52,741 nt of DNA from Aureococcus anophagefferens (GCF_000186865.1 NW_008705575.1:806910-859650); one strand, 5' to 3'; positions 38,030 through 47,273 are shown, counted from the first letter of the stretch. Notes: generated by a model from the letters alone, not told the origin. A program made the numbers and translations.

Positions 38030-38715
38030 GGGCTCGTCGACGAGCGAACCGGGAGCTACGGGGACAGGCTTTCTGCGACGATGCAGCCCATGTCCTTGAT
38101 ATATGCCGCCGCCGCGGCGCCTCTCATGCACTTCACGATGCCGCCGCTGAGCGATCGCCGACGAGTTTCTACGCTGCGCATCGATCGTCACCCGCGCGTT
38201 TGCCGCGTCTGTCTGTCGCTGGGGCTTGCGCGCCCGACGCGGTGGCGTGGCGTCCGTCCCGAAGCGGCGCGTTCGTAAAAACGAGCCGAGCTCCGAGCTC
38301 GCCGAATCACCACAGCTCGAGCTGGGGTGTGGATCGTTATCTCAGACGCGTGTCGCGCTCTACGCCGCCGTCTCTCGTGCGTGCGCCCCACCCGCCTCGC
38401 CCGCCTCGCCCGCGCCCCCCCGCGCCCGCCCTACCCTCCGCCCGCCCGCCCTGCCGCGCGTCGAGGCCCGCCCCGTCGGCCCCGTCGACGCCCATCATCG
38501 CCTCGGCTCGAGGGCCGTCGACGGGGCCGATTCGGGGCGGGCCTCGAACGTCCGCGTCCCCGCGGGCGCCCCACCTGCCCCCTACCGCCCCGGGAGCGCC
38601 GCGCCCGAACGCCCGCCCCGCCCCGGTGCCCGCGCGCCTCGCGCCGCTCGCTCCGACGTACTCGATGCGCGCGCCGCGGCGCCGACGAGTTCGCGTCCCC
38701 CCCCGCGCGCAGGCC
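38030..38715. other. Spacer with strongly C-rich plus strand
   Basis: This is the region between the divergent armadillo gene and the gene at 38716. From about 38390 to 38710 the plus strand is markedly C-rich with runs of CCCGCC. No coding frame is convincing. Frames remain open through it only because of the GC bias. It probably holds two promoters and 5' UTRs. Confidence 0.45.
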
Positions 38716-39072
38716 ATGTCGCTGCTCGCCAAGGCCGTGAAGAAGTGCGTCGCGCGCGACATGTCGTCCCAGGACTTCGTGACGAGCGTCAAGAACATGT
38801 ACCGCGAGGGCGACACGTTCGGCGGCGAGCGCCGCCGGGTCAAGGAGATCCTGCGGCGCCGCGAAAGCCCGAAGACGACCTCGAATCGACGTCGACGCAC
38901 TTTCGACAGGACTCATCGACGACCTCGTCGTCGCCGGCACGGTCCCGCCGCGATGCCGATTTGGAAGGCGGAACGGGATCAATTGCGCGCGGAGCAGCAG
39001 GAGGCGCAGTGGCGGCAGGGCCAGGAGGTCCAGAATCTGATCCTGGTGTACACCTATCACCAGTACGACCCC
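38716..39072 (+). CDS. Possible short gene or 5' exon, frame disturbed
   Basis: The ATG at 38716 starts MSLLAKAVKKCVARDMSSQD, which looks like genuine helical protein to about residue 55 (KEILRRRESP). Beyond about 38865 the same frame becomes Arg-rich nonsense, whereas another frame reads IDVDALSTGLIDDLVVAGTV, which looks like coding sequence. A frameshift or a missed intron is likely. The frame is open into the following secreted-protein gene, so this could be its 5' exon. No family is recognised. Confidence 0.3.
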
Positions 39073-39765
39073 ATGATGTCGTTCAAAGAGATGCTCCTCT
39101 GCTGCGTGGTGCTGTTCGCGTGCCTGCTCGGGCCGGCCGGAGCAGGAGAAGGAGCGACGCCGACGTGCGGTGACGAGTACCACGAGAAGATGGAGGACTC
39201 GAAGTGCTGCGGCGCGCACACGCGTGACATGGCGAAGGGCGAGTTCCGCGCGTCGATCTACATGAGGCGGCTGGGCGATCCGCGCGTCCCCGCCGTCGAG
39301 GCGGCGCTGAAGCCGCTGATCCCGCTCGCCGACGACCTGATGCGCGAGGAAGCGGAGCCCCGGCGCTGCCGCGTCTTCGCGACGGGCGTCAAGGCGTTCT
39401 GCGAGCGCAAGGCGCGCGAGCTCAACGAGTCCGACGTCCTCCGGCGCGCGAACGCCGAGCTGGCTGCGGCGCCGGGCTGCGCCGGCCTGAGCCTCGTCGC
39501 CTTCGCGCACCACTGCAATTCCATCCCCTCGGATTGCACTTCCTCCGCGTTCTCGCTCCTCGAGCTCCGCGTCCGCGACTCGGAGGGCCCGCCGGCTGCG
39601 CCGGTGGCCATGGTCGCGCCGGCGGCTCAGGTCATGGACGTCGACGTGCCCGCCTACGCCGCGCCGGGCTCGACGCTGGCCGTCGCGGCGCCGGACGGCC
39701 GCGTGGCCAACGTCGTCGTCCCCGAGGGCGCGACGCCCGGCACCAAGATCCGGGTCGCCATCTAG
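39073..39765 (+). CDS. Secreted protein with C-terminal stramenopile-type beta domain
   Basis: The protein is 230 aa from the ATG at 39073. A signal peptide (MMSFKEMLLCCVVLFACLLG) is followed by a Cys-containing domain (TCGDEYHEKMEDSKCCGAHT) and a helical region to about residue 155. The last 40 residues, DVPAYAAPGSTLAVAAPDGR followed by VVPEGATPGTKIRV, match a short beta module (PG..L.V..P.G....V.VP.G..PG) that I associate with many stramenopile proteins. The function is unknown. The open frame continues upstream to 38716. Confidence 0.55.
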   Translation: MMSFKEMLLCCVVLFACLLGPAGAGEGATPTCGDEYHEKMEDSKCCGAHTRDMAKGEFRASIYMRRLGDPRVPAVEAALKPLIPLADDLMREEAEPRRCRVFATGVKAFCERKARELNESDVLRRANAELAAAPGCAGLSLVAFAHHCNSIPSDCTSSAFSLLELRVRDSEGPPAAPVAMVAPAAQVMDVDVPAYAAPGSTLAVAAPDGRVANVVVPEGATPGTKIRVAI

Positions 39766-39896
39766 GCGCCGCGGTATATAGGACCCTAAGTACGACATCG
39801 CGTCAGTTGGTTTGCACGATCGTCTAGATAATTCAACGGACATGCCACCTACTTCGCGCCTCGAATGAAGGTCGGTCGTCGTTTCCCGGCACACGC

Positions 39897-41257
39897 TTAC
39901 CACCAGGGCCAGATGCGGCCCTCGGCCTCCGGCGACGCGGCGGTCTTGAGCTGGGGCACCTTGTCCGCCGTCGCGCGCATCTTCGCGACGCTCTCCCAGT
40001 GGCCCTCGAGCGCCGCCGCGCGCGCGGCCGCGTCGTCGTGGTGCTCCGCGAGGCAGTCGGCCATGTGCTGGGCGTGCTTGAGCTTGCCCGCGGCGGACCG
40101 CAGCGCCGACAGGGCGCTCTTCTGGCCCCGCTGGGCCTTGGTCGCGGCGCGCCGCTTCGCCGCGTCGTCGTAGAGCCAGAGCGTGAAGCAGTAGCGCGGC
40201 GCCGTCGACGGCCTGTGTGGAAATCAACCAGTGAGCTGGGACGTCGGGGCCAAACTTGAGAATTCTCTAGCTCGGTCAAATCGAAGTCGATTCGGCTGAT
40301 TTTTGGACGGATCGATTGCTCTCGTCGAGTTCTCGAAGCACAGCGAAAGAGTCTGGTCCAAATCGTTCGATTACGCTCACATTGAAGTCGGGTTGAATAT
40401 TTGATTTCCACACAGTCGACGGCTTCGTCGCGTGGAGCATCGCGTGCGCGGAGAAGAGCACGAGGCGCCCGGCGACGGGCGGGAAGGCCGCGGGCGGCTC
40501 GGGCACGGGCAGCAGGCGCAGCTCGCCGCCGTGGGCCGGCGCCCAGGCCTCGTTGAGGTAGAAGAGCGCGGAGATCTCGCGCGCGTCGAGCCCCGGCGAC
40601 GAGTCGCAGTGGTAGTCGAAGGCGCCGCGGACGCCGTCGTTGACCTGGAGCCGCATCTCCTGCTTCTCCAGATCCGGCAGCAGGGGCGCCAGCGCGCGGA
40701 TCAGCGTCCGGTCGCGGTAGAGCTCGAGGAAGAGCGGCGCGTGTTGCTGCACGTCCGGGTGGTACGGCTCGGCCTCCCAGATGCCGCGCTTCACCGTCGT
40801 CCCGTCCAACGTGATGGCGCCGCCGTCGTTCGTCGCCGCCGCGATGGTCCGGTGGAGCGCCGCGCGGTCGTCGGCGCCCGACTCGCCGCCGCCGACGTTG
40901 TAGGACCGGTTGCTCCGCATGACGTTCGCCGCCCGCATGGCCTCGAGCTCGGCCTTGAGCGCCCGGCACAGGTCCGGGGGCAGCACGCCATCGACGCAGC
41001 AGTGGCCGTGGACCTTGAGCGTGGCGCAGGTCTCCGCCGTGACGAGCGTCGACAGGTTCTCTAAACCCCGCCGGAGCCGGCCGTCGCGCGGCGGCGGGCC
41101 GTCCCAGGCGCCTTTGACGCAGGCCGTGGGCCGGAGCGCCTTCTGCGCGAGCCAGGCGCCGTGGATCTGGGACACCATGTCCGCGGGGTTGCCCAGGAGC
41201 GCGTCGACGGGCGCCTCGGCCGCCCTGGGCTTCTCGGGCGACCGCTCGGGCTCGCGC

Positions 41258-41288
<31 letters not shown>

Positions 41289-42528
41289 GTGCCGCGGGCG
41301 CCGGCGGCGGCTTCGGCGGCGCCGCGAGCGGTTTCGGCGCCGGCGTCCGCTCCGGCGCCGCGCCCTTCTTGGCGGCCATGAACGCCGCGAAGGACCCCTG
41401 CTTCGGCGCGCGCTTCGGCGCCGACGACGCCGGCGGCGGCGGCGCCGCCTTCGTCGCAGGCTTCGGCGCCGGCACGGGCCGCTCCGGCAAAGGCGCCTGG
41501 TCCGGCGCGGGCGCCGCGCGAAACGACGGCGCGTCCTTGAGGGCCTTGAGGATGTGGACGCAGACGCGCGGGTCGGCCGCGATCCTCCGCCGCAGGGCGT
41601 CGTCCTTCGTCGCGTTCAGCGCGAAGTGCGCCAGCGGTAAGACGCGGCAGTGGTAGGCGGCGAGGTCCCAGTCGCGGTCGTCCCTGGCGTCGCGCGCCGC
41701 GTCGCGCGCTCCGACCATCCGATAATGGTGGTCCTTGACGTTCAGCTTGTAGGACGACGGGTCGAGGTCGAAGACGCCGCTGTTGTCGCGCATGCGCAGC
41801 GCCCGGGCGCGGTGCGTCTTCGGGAACTCGGCGAGGGCGTAGTTGAAGTAGAGCTCGTACTCGGAGCCCGCGGCGATGTCGCCGCCCTCGGGCACGACGG
41901 CGTACTCGAGGAACGCGCGCCAGAGCGGCGAGCCCGTGGCCGTGCGCACGACCGCGCGCAGGCCGTCGAGGCAGGCCTCGTCGAAGACCATGTGGTGCGC
42001 GACGCCGCTCATGCGCTCGTCGACGCGGCGCACGCGGCCGCCCGTGATTTTATCCAGGTGCTCGAAGTAGGGCCCGTGCTTGTACTCCGGCTGCCAGGAG
42101 AGCAGCGCCACGCCGTCCTCGACCATGGTCACGCGCCGGAAGAAGACGATGTCGCTGTCGACGATGAGGTGGCGCCGGCTCAGGGCCTCGCCGCACCACT
42201 TCGACGCCTCGAGCTTGATGCACTGCTGGTAGAGCCAGCCGAGGCGCCCGTAGTCCTTCTCGACGCCGCGCGGGGACTGGCCCGGCCGCTTCGTGCCCAC
42301 GTGCCTCGACGCCTCCTTCAACGTCGCCGGGCCCGTCGCCTCGTCGACCCACCTGACGCGCGCGGCGTGGGCGGCGGCGAGGTCGGCCAGGGGCGGCCGC
42401 TCCTTCGACACGAGCCAGACGAAGCGCACGTCGGCGACGTAGCGGAAGATGGACGTCACGCACTCGCCGAGGGTCGGGTAGTCCTTGGTCACCGTGGGAA
42501 TGACCACGTCCAATGGCTCCACCATCAT
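39897..42528 (-). CDS. Glycosyltransferase-prolyl 4-hydroxylase fusion protein
   Basis: The model is complement(39897..40212, 40424..42528), 806 aa. Residues 1-290 look like a nucleotide-sugar-type glycosyltransferase: LDVVIPTVTKDYPTL at the start, HLIVDSDIVFFRRV with the DxD-like pair, and MSGVAHHMVFDE. A Pro/Ala-rich linker (about 330-450) leads to a 2-oxoglutarate/Fe(II) prolyl-hydroxylase-like domain with DYHCDSSPG (HxD), FYLNEAW, GELRLLP, HATKPS (distal His) and PRYCFTLWLYDD across the exon junction. A helical tail ends the protein. Such a fusion could hydroxylate proline and glycosylate the product. The intron is a family 2 introner. The donor is GC at 40423 if the pre-insertion frame is restored exactly, or GT three bases downstream with one extra Pro. 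No signal peptide is seen. Confidence 0.75.
40213..40415 (-). mobile_element. Family 2 introner with 15-bp inverted repeats
   Basis: This 203-bp element has ends that are perfect inverted repeats (CTGTGTGGAAATCAA and its complement). It is flanked by a perfect 8-bp TSD, TCGACGGC (40205-40212 and 40416-40423). In the sense strand it ends CCACACAG, providing the AG acceptor. It is about 85-90% similar by eye to 45656-45856. It shares the core TCGGCTGATTTTTGGACG with family 1. Confidence 0.92.
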
Positions 42529-42603
42529 AGGCCACTGGCTGCCCCCAAATTACTTCAAGTTAGGAAAGTTTACCCTCGAGTGCATCGATGGGCTGCCTCT
42601 GAG

Positions 42604-43327
42604 ATGGCCGCCTACGCGAACGGCTTCGCCATCGGTGCGACCGTCGAGCTCCAGGGCCTCGTCTCCGCCGCGGCGCTGAACGGCCGCCGCTGCGTCGTCA
42701 ATGGATCGGTGCTCGATGGGCGACAGCTCGTGGTCGTCGCAGCGGAAGGCAGCGAGCCGGCGCGCACCCTCAACGTGAAACCGGCGAACCTCAAGGCGCT
42801 CGGAGACGCCGCGGCCGCGTCGCCGGCCATCAGCGCGGCCGGTGCCGCAGCGCCGACCAAGAAGTGGCGGCCCACGGCCATGACGGCGCGGCCCGGGAAG
42901 TTCATGGCGAGTTACGACTGGCGGGCCGTGTGGGTCGACCCCGAGACGAAGGAGCAGCAGGCGCTGCCGCCGGGCCTGGAAATCATCGGCTCCCTCGACG
43001 ACGGCGAACCGACGCTGGCGCGCGCGTTCCCGGCGTCCTTGCTCGTTCGACGTCGAACGGACGCGCGCCGCAGGCATCCCGTCCAAGTGGAAGATCCAGG
43101 TGGACGTCTTCGACCGGGGCGACGCGCGACGGACGCCCCTCCGGCTCGAGGTCGGACCGAAGACGACGATCGGCGAGATCCAGGCCGCGCTCAGGCGGCT
43201 CCACCCCGCGCTCTTTCCCGACGCCGCGCCGGCGCTCGAGTTCGACGACACGACCCTCGCCGACCCGGCCCTCGTCGTCGGGCGGACCCGGCTCTTCGGC
43301 GAGCGCGTCTCCTGCCGCGCGACGTAA
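42604..43327 (+). CDS. Protein with SH3-like N-terminal and ubiquitin-like C-terminal parts, frameshifted
   Basis: The first frame (ATG at 42604) encodes FAIGATVELQGLVSAAALNG with RRCVVNG, a small beta domain often fused to other modules in algae. It is followed by MTARPGKFMASYDWRAVWVD. Near 43040 the meaningful frame changes by one base: from there SFDVERTRAAGIPSKWKIQV and TPLRLEVGPKTTIGEIQAAL look real and resemble a ubiquitin-like fold. Either a small intron, an indel, or a sequencing error explains the shift. The stop at 43327 belongs to the second frame. Function is not assigned. Confidence 0.5.
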
Positions 43328-43370
43328 GGAGACGCCCCGGACATTAGCCCCGGCGACCCGCGCGCGAAAA

Positions 43371-43958
43371 TCACGCGCCGTACTCGCCGATGTCGTGGGC
43401 CGGCGGGATGAGGGGCCCCTCCATGTCGAGGTTCGTCGACGAGAGCTCGATGCGCTCGCGCATCTTGTCCAGCGTCTCCTTGAGCATGCCGCCGAACTCG
43501 CGCGCCATGTCCTCCATCTTCGCCTTCATCGCGGAGATCTCCTCGTCTTTCAAAGAAATGATGCGGTCCTTCTCGCGCATGGTCTTCTCGAGGTGCTGCT
43601 CGGCGTCCTCGAGCTTGTCCTGGAGCTCCTGGACCGTGTGGCTCAGCTGCGTGATGCGGTCGACGAGCTGCTCCTGCATGCCCTTGTACTGCCGCGTCAT
43701 GTCTCGCGTGATCTCGAAGGCCGTCTTCTGCTCCTCCGCGAAGTCCTCCTGGATCTTCGACACCTTCTCGTCGAGGGTGCGCTTCTCCTCCTGGGCCTTG
43801 TTCATGGCCTCGGTGCGGTCCGCGAGCTGCATCTGGAGCGACTGGCACGTCGCGAGGTACATCTTCGCCTCGTCCTCGGGCGTGAGCGGGGCGCCCTCCT
43901 CCGGGCCCTCATCCTTCTTCGCGCCCTTCTTCGCCTTGCCGCCCTTCTTCGGCGGCAT
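43371..43958 (-). CDS. DRC12/CCDC153-like axonemal coiled-coil protein
   Basis: The protein is 195 aa with a Lys-rich MPPKKGGKAKKG start and a coiled coil from about residue 28 to 170 (TCQSLQMQLADRTEAMNKAQ, LEDAEQHLEKTMREKDRIIS). The C-terminal part, MKAKMEDMAREFGGMLKETL followed by DKMRERIE, resembles the conserved end of CCDC153 (dynein regulatory complex subunit 12, DRC12), and the length is right. It would act in the nexin-dynein link of flagella. The assignment is from remembered family features, not a search. It is convergent with the gene at 42604. Confidence 0.65.
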   Translation of the reverse strand: MPPKKGGKAKKGAKKDEGPEEGAPLTPEDEAKMYLATCQSLQMQLADRTEAMNKAQEEKRTLDEKVSKIQEDFAEEQKTAFEITRDMTRQYKGMQEQLVDRITQLSHTVQELQDKLEDAEQHLEKTMREKDRIISLKDEEISAMKAKMEDMAREFGGMLKETLDKMRERIELSSTNLDMEGPLIPPAHDIGEYGA

Positions 43959-44157
43959 GCCCGACGACCGCCCACCGACGACCGACGCAGCGACCGGGTT
44001 TTGTGCCGTACGGGCAGCGCGCCCAGGCCGCTAACGATGAATGAGCTGCCCCGACGGCTCGATGCAGGGCAACGTTGGCCCGCTTGGGCAGTGGCCAATC
44101 CTCGCGGTCGACGGGTCGACTCGCTGCCAGCCACAGGCTCGGAGGTTTAGCAGCATA

Positions 44158-44967
44158 ATGGACGGCGCATTGAGCGCGGGCCGCGGGCCCAAGGCGCCCG
44201 GGGAGAAGAAGGAGCGCCCCCCGCGCGAGAAGAAGGAGCGCGCGCCCCGCGAGCGCAAGCCCCGCGGCGGCGGCGGCTCCTTCGACGGCAAGGAGGGCGG
44301 CTTCCGCAGCGGCGGCGGCCGCGGCGGCGGGCGGCGCGGCGGCGGCGGCGGCCGCGGCGGCGCGCGGCGCGACGCCGGCGGCGGCGTCGGCGGCTCCGGC
44401 GGCGGCGACGGCACGCGGCTCTACGTCGGCAACCTGACGTGGCAGACGTCGTGGCAGGACCTCAAGGACCACTTCAAGTCGTGCGGCGCCGTCGCGCACG
44501 CCAAGATCATGGAGGGCGCCAACGGCCGGAGCCGCGGCTTCGGCATCGTCGAGTTCGAGTCCGCGTCCGACGCCGCCGCCGCCATCGAGGCCATGAACGA
44601 GACGGACCTCGACGGCCGGACGATCCACGTCCGCGAGGACCGCGGCGACACGGTCCGCGACGACGCGCCCCGCGGCGGCAAGGGCGGCAAGGGCCGCGGC
44701 CGCCGCGACGAGCACGACGACCGCGTCGACGACCGCCGCGACTCGGGCCGCGGCGAGAAGCGCGGCCGCGGCGACCGCGGGCCCAAGTCGGCGGAAGACC
44801 TCGACGCCGAGATGGACCGCTACCACGGCGGGCCGGAGAACGAGTCGCCGAACAAGAAGGCCAAGAAGGCGCCGGCGAAGAAGGGGCCCGTGACCCAGGA
44901 AGACCTCGACGCCGAGATGGACGCCTACGCGGCCGGCGGCGCGCCCGCGGACGCCGGCGACGCCTAG
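44158..44967 (+). CDS. ALYREF/THO4-like RRM protein
   Basis: The protein is 269 aa from the ATG at 44158. It has an RGG-rich N-terminus (about 30-80), then one RRM (about 85-160) with RNP2 LYVGNL (88-93) and RNP1 RGFGIVEF (126-133). An Arg/Gly/Asp-rich linker follows, and then two C-terminal copies of a LDAEMD-Y motif (EDLDAEMDRYH and EDLDAEMDAYA), typical of the UAP56-binding motif of ALYREF/CHTOP-type mRNA export adaptors. It would function in nuclear mRNA packaging and export. It is divergent from the DRC12-like gene. Confidence 0.82.
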   Translation: MDGALSAGRGPKAPGEKKERPPREKKERAPRERKPRGGGGSFDGKEGGFRSGGGRGGGRRGGGGGRGGARRDAGGGVGGSGGGDGTRLYVGNLTWQTSWQDLKDHFKSCGAVAHAKIMEGANGRSRGFGIVEFESASDAAAAIEAMNETDLDGRTIHVREDRGDTVRDDAPRGGKGGKGRGRRDEHDDRVDDRRDSGRGEKRGRGDRGPKSAEDLDAEMDRYHGGPENESPNKKAKKAPAKKGPVTQEDLDAEMDAYAAGGAPADAGDA

Positions 44968-45086
44968 ACGGCCGCCGCCGCGCCGCAAGAACCCCAGCCC
45001 CTCGCTCGTATAACACCCATCGTACGTGGCTTCACTTTCGCGACCACGCGGGCACCGTCCATCGTAGAACGCCCGTCGTACGCGAG

Positions 45087-47105
45087 TTACGTGAGGTAGT
45101 ACCACGCGGCGACCGCGACCGCGACCGCGGCGAGAGGCACGAGGTAGCCCGTCGTCGACGCGGCCGCCTCGGCCGCGAGCTCGGCCTTCTTCGCGTCCGA
45201 CGGCGCCTTGCGCGCGCGCGGCGGCGCGGCGACGCGCGGCGCCTCGAGGGGCTCCGCGGCCGCGGGCGCGCCGTAGATGGCCGCGAGCTCCGGCGATCCG
45301 GCGAACAGATCCGCGAGCGACACCTCCACGGCGCCGCCGCCGCAGGACGCGGGCACGGCGTCCTCGGGCACGCCGTCGGCGAGCATCTGCGCCCGCGCGA
45401 AGTCGCGGTCCGTGCCCAGGATGCGCACCTTCATCGCCGTCGTCGGGTGGAGCCACGACTTGACCTGGAACGGGGTGATTCAACGTCGCTTCAACGTGGG
45501 TGCTCCGCGCGTCGAGGGATGATCGCTCGTCCAAAGATCAGTCGAAACGAGTGGAAGACGGCCGAGCCTTTGAAGTTGGGAACGTCGCGCGCTGTTCCCG
45601 CCCTGGACTCGACGACGGTCCAGATCACGCGGAGGTAGCCCGGCGCGTTGACGACCTGTGTGGAAATCAACCAGTGAGCTGGGACGTCGGGGCCAAACTT
45701 CAGAATTCTAGCTCGGTCAAATCGAAGTCGATTCGGCTGATTTTTGGACGAATCGATTGCTCTCAGCGAGTCCTCGAAGCACGGCGGAAGTACTCGTGTC
45801 AAAACATTCGAATACGCGCACATTGAAGTCGGGTTGAAGATTTGATTTGCACACAGTTGACGACGTAGGTGCGCCAGGCGACCTCCGGGTAGACGTCCTC
45901 GAGCGTCTTCATGATGACCTTGAAGCGGCTCCGCACGCGCGACGTGACCATGCGCAAACGCACGCGGTCCATGTCGACGATCAGGACCTGCTTGAGCACC
46001 GTGACGTCCGAGTTGTGGCGGCGCGTCGCGAGGTGCTTGAGGGCGATGAACGCCTCCGTGCAGACCGTGCGCCCCTTCAGGAGGTCCTCGGGGTCCTCGT
46101 CGGCCAAATTGACGCGCGCGAGCGTCTCGTGGACCGTTTCGGTGATGACCTGGGCAGGAACAAGGGTGATTCAACGTCGCTTCAACGTGAGTGTTCCGCG
46201 CGCGCGCGCTCCGTGAAAAGCATCCACGCTTCGAGGCCGTTCCGAGAGATGATCGCTTGTCCAAAGATCAGCCAAAACGAGTGGGAACCGGTCGAGATAC
46301 GAGCCTTTGAAGTTGGGCATGTCGCACACTTTTCCTGCCCGGGTGATCACCGGGTGGCCGTAGGCGTCGTAGCCGCAGAACTTCATGTTGTCCCAGAAGT
46401 TGAGCAGCCGCGCGCAGTCCGCGCGCGCGCCGGGCTCGTCGTTCGCGAGCTCGTCCAGGCCGAAGCGCCTCCGGAAGGCCTCGAACTTCTCCAGCGACGC
46501 GACCATCTCGGTCACGCGGTCCGGGTACCTGGGCAGGAAAAGGGTGATTCAAGTTCTCTTCAACATGAGTGTTCCGCGCGCGCGCGTTCCGGAAAAAGCA
46601 TCCATGCTTCGAGACCGTTCCGAGAGATGATCGCTCGTCCAAAAGTCAGCCGAAACGAGTGGAAAACGGCCGAGATCGGAGCCTTTGAAGTTGGGAATTT
46701 CGCTCTCTTTTCCTGCCCTGCCGGGTACGTCCAGTAGCCCCTGAGCGTGCGCCGCAGGCCGTGGTAGGACCGGTGCGACTCCGCCAGGTCCAGCGCCGCC
46801 GGCGTGAGCTGGGCCCGCACGGCGTTGGCGTCGTCGAGCTCGTAGTCGAGGATCGGGTCCGACTCCGCGGGCTCCTCGGCGCCGAGCGGCGGCGGCGGCC
46901 GGAACGCGCGCCGCGCGAGCGCCTCGTCGATGAAAGCGCCGCCGCGGAAGGTCATGTAGGGCGTGTCGCCGCGCGGGGGGTCGCCCTCGGCCTTGGCGTC
47001 CTCGCCCGGCGGCGGCTCGTCGCGCAGGGACAGCAGGGGCGCCGGCTCCTTGCCCGGTGGCTGCTTCGACGCCACGACCTGCGGCTTGCTCCCGCACTTG
47101 CCCAT
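45087..47105 (-). CDS. SEC14-like CRAL-TRIO lipid-transfer protein, five exons
   Basis: The model is complement(45087..45464, 45614..45655, 45865..46149, 46351..46528, 46729..47105), 419 aa. All four introns are introners and every junction keeps the frame. The start MGKCGSK fits an N-myristoylation site. A CRAL-TRIO N-terminal helical part (EKFEAFRRRFG) is followed by the lipid-binding core: VLIVDMDRV, then TLEDVYPEVAWRTYVVNAPG, YLRVIWTVVKSWLHPTTAMK and VRILG. This is the order seen in SEC14 proteins (YPE, NAP, F..W..VK..L...T..KI). The C-terminus ends in a hydrophobic segment (PLAAVAVAVAAWYYL), a possible tail anchor, so the protein may be held to membranes at both ends. It probably transfers phosphoinositides or other lipids. 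Confidence 0.85.
45465..45605 (-). mobile_element. Family 1 introner, short diverged copy (SEC14 intron 4)
   Basis: This 141-bp copy lacks part of the family 1 interior and has degenerate ends (plus strand CTGGAACGGGGTGATT and TTCCCGCCCTG). The TSD is GACTTGAC at 45457-45464 and GACTCGAC at 45606-45613, 7 of 8. In sense, the donor GTCGAGTC comes from the TSD and the acceptor is CGTTCCAG. The intron is 45465-45613 (149 bp). Confidence 0.85.
45656..45856 (-). mobile_element. Family 2 introner (SEC14 intron 3)
   Basis: This 201-bp element has ends CTGTGTGGAAATCAA and TTGATTTGCACACAG, with one mismatch between the inverted repeats. The perfect 8-bp TSD is TTGACGAC (45648-45655 and 45857-45864). 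In sense, the TSD GTCGTCAA supplies the donor and CACACAG the acceptor. Splicing restores TYVVNAPG exactly. Intron 45656-45864. Confidence 0.92.
46150..46342 (-). mobile_element. Family 1 introner (SEC14 intron 2)
   Basis: This 193-bp element has plus-strand ends CTGGGCAGGAACAAGG and CTTTTCCTGCCCGG. The TSD is GTGATGAC at 46142-46149 and GTGATCAC at 46343-46350, 7 of 8. The sense donor GTGATCAC comes from the TSD and the acceptor CTGCCCAG from the element. Splicing gives GHPVITETV in frame. Intron 46150-46350. Confidence 0.9.
46529..46720 (-). mobile_element. Family 1 introner (SEC14 intron 1)
   Basis: This 192-bp element has ends CTGGGCAGGAAAAGG and CTTTTCCTGCCCTG and a perfect 8-bp TSD, CCGGGTAC (46521-46528 and 46721-46728). 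In sense, the donor GTACCCGG comes from the TSD and the acceptor CTGCCCAG from the element. Splicing gives YWTYPDRV with a split codon. Intron 46529-46728 (200 bp). Confidence 0.93.
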
Positions 47106-47273
47106 GGTCGACGGCGCCGCGCGGTCGCGACCTTCGAGAAGCGTCCGAGGTCGGCCACGCACGATTTCAGGGAGCCCGCCTCCGCACGTCCACCACCATC
47201 ACAACTACGTGATGAGAGGTCGGCCTACAGAGAGTCAACGAGATTAACGTTGCCGAGATACATTTTAAACACC

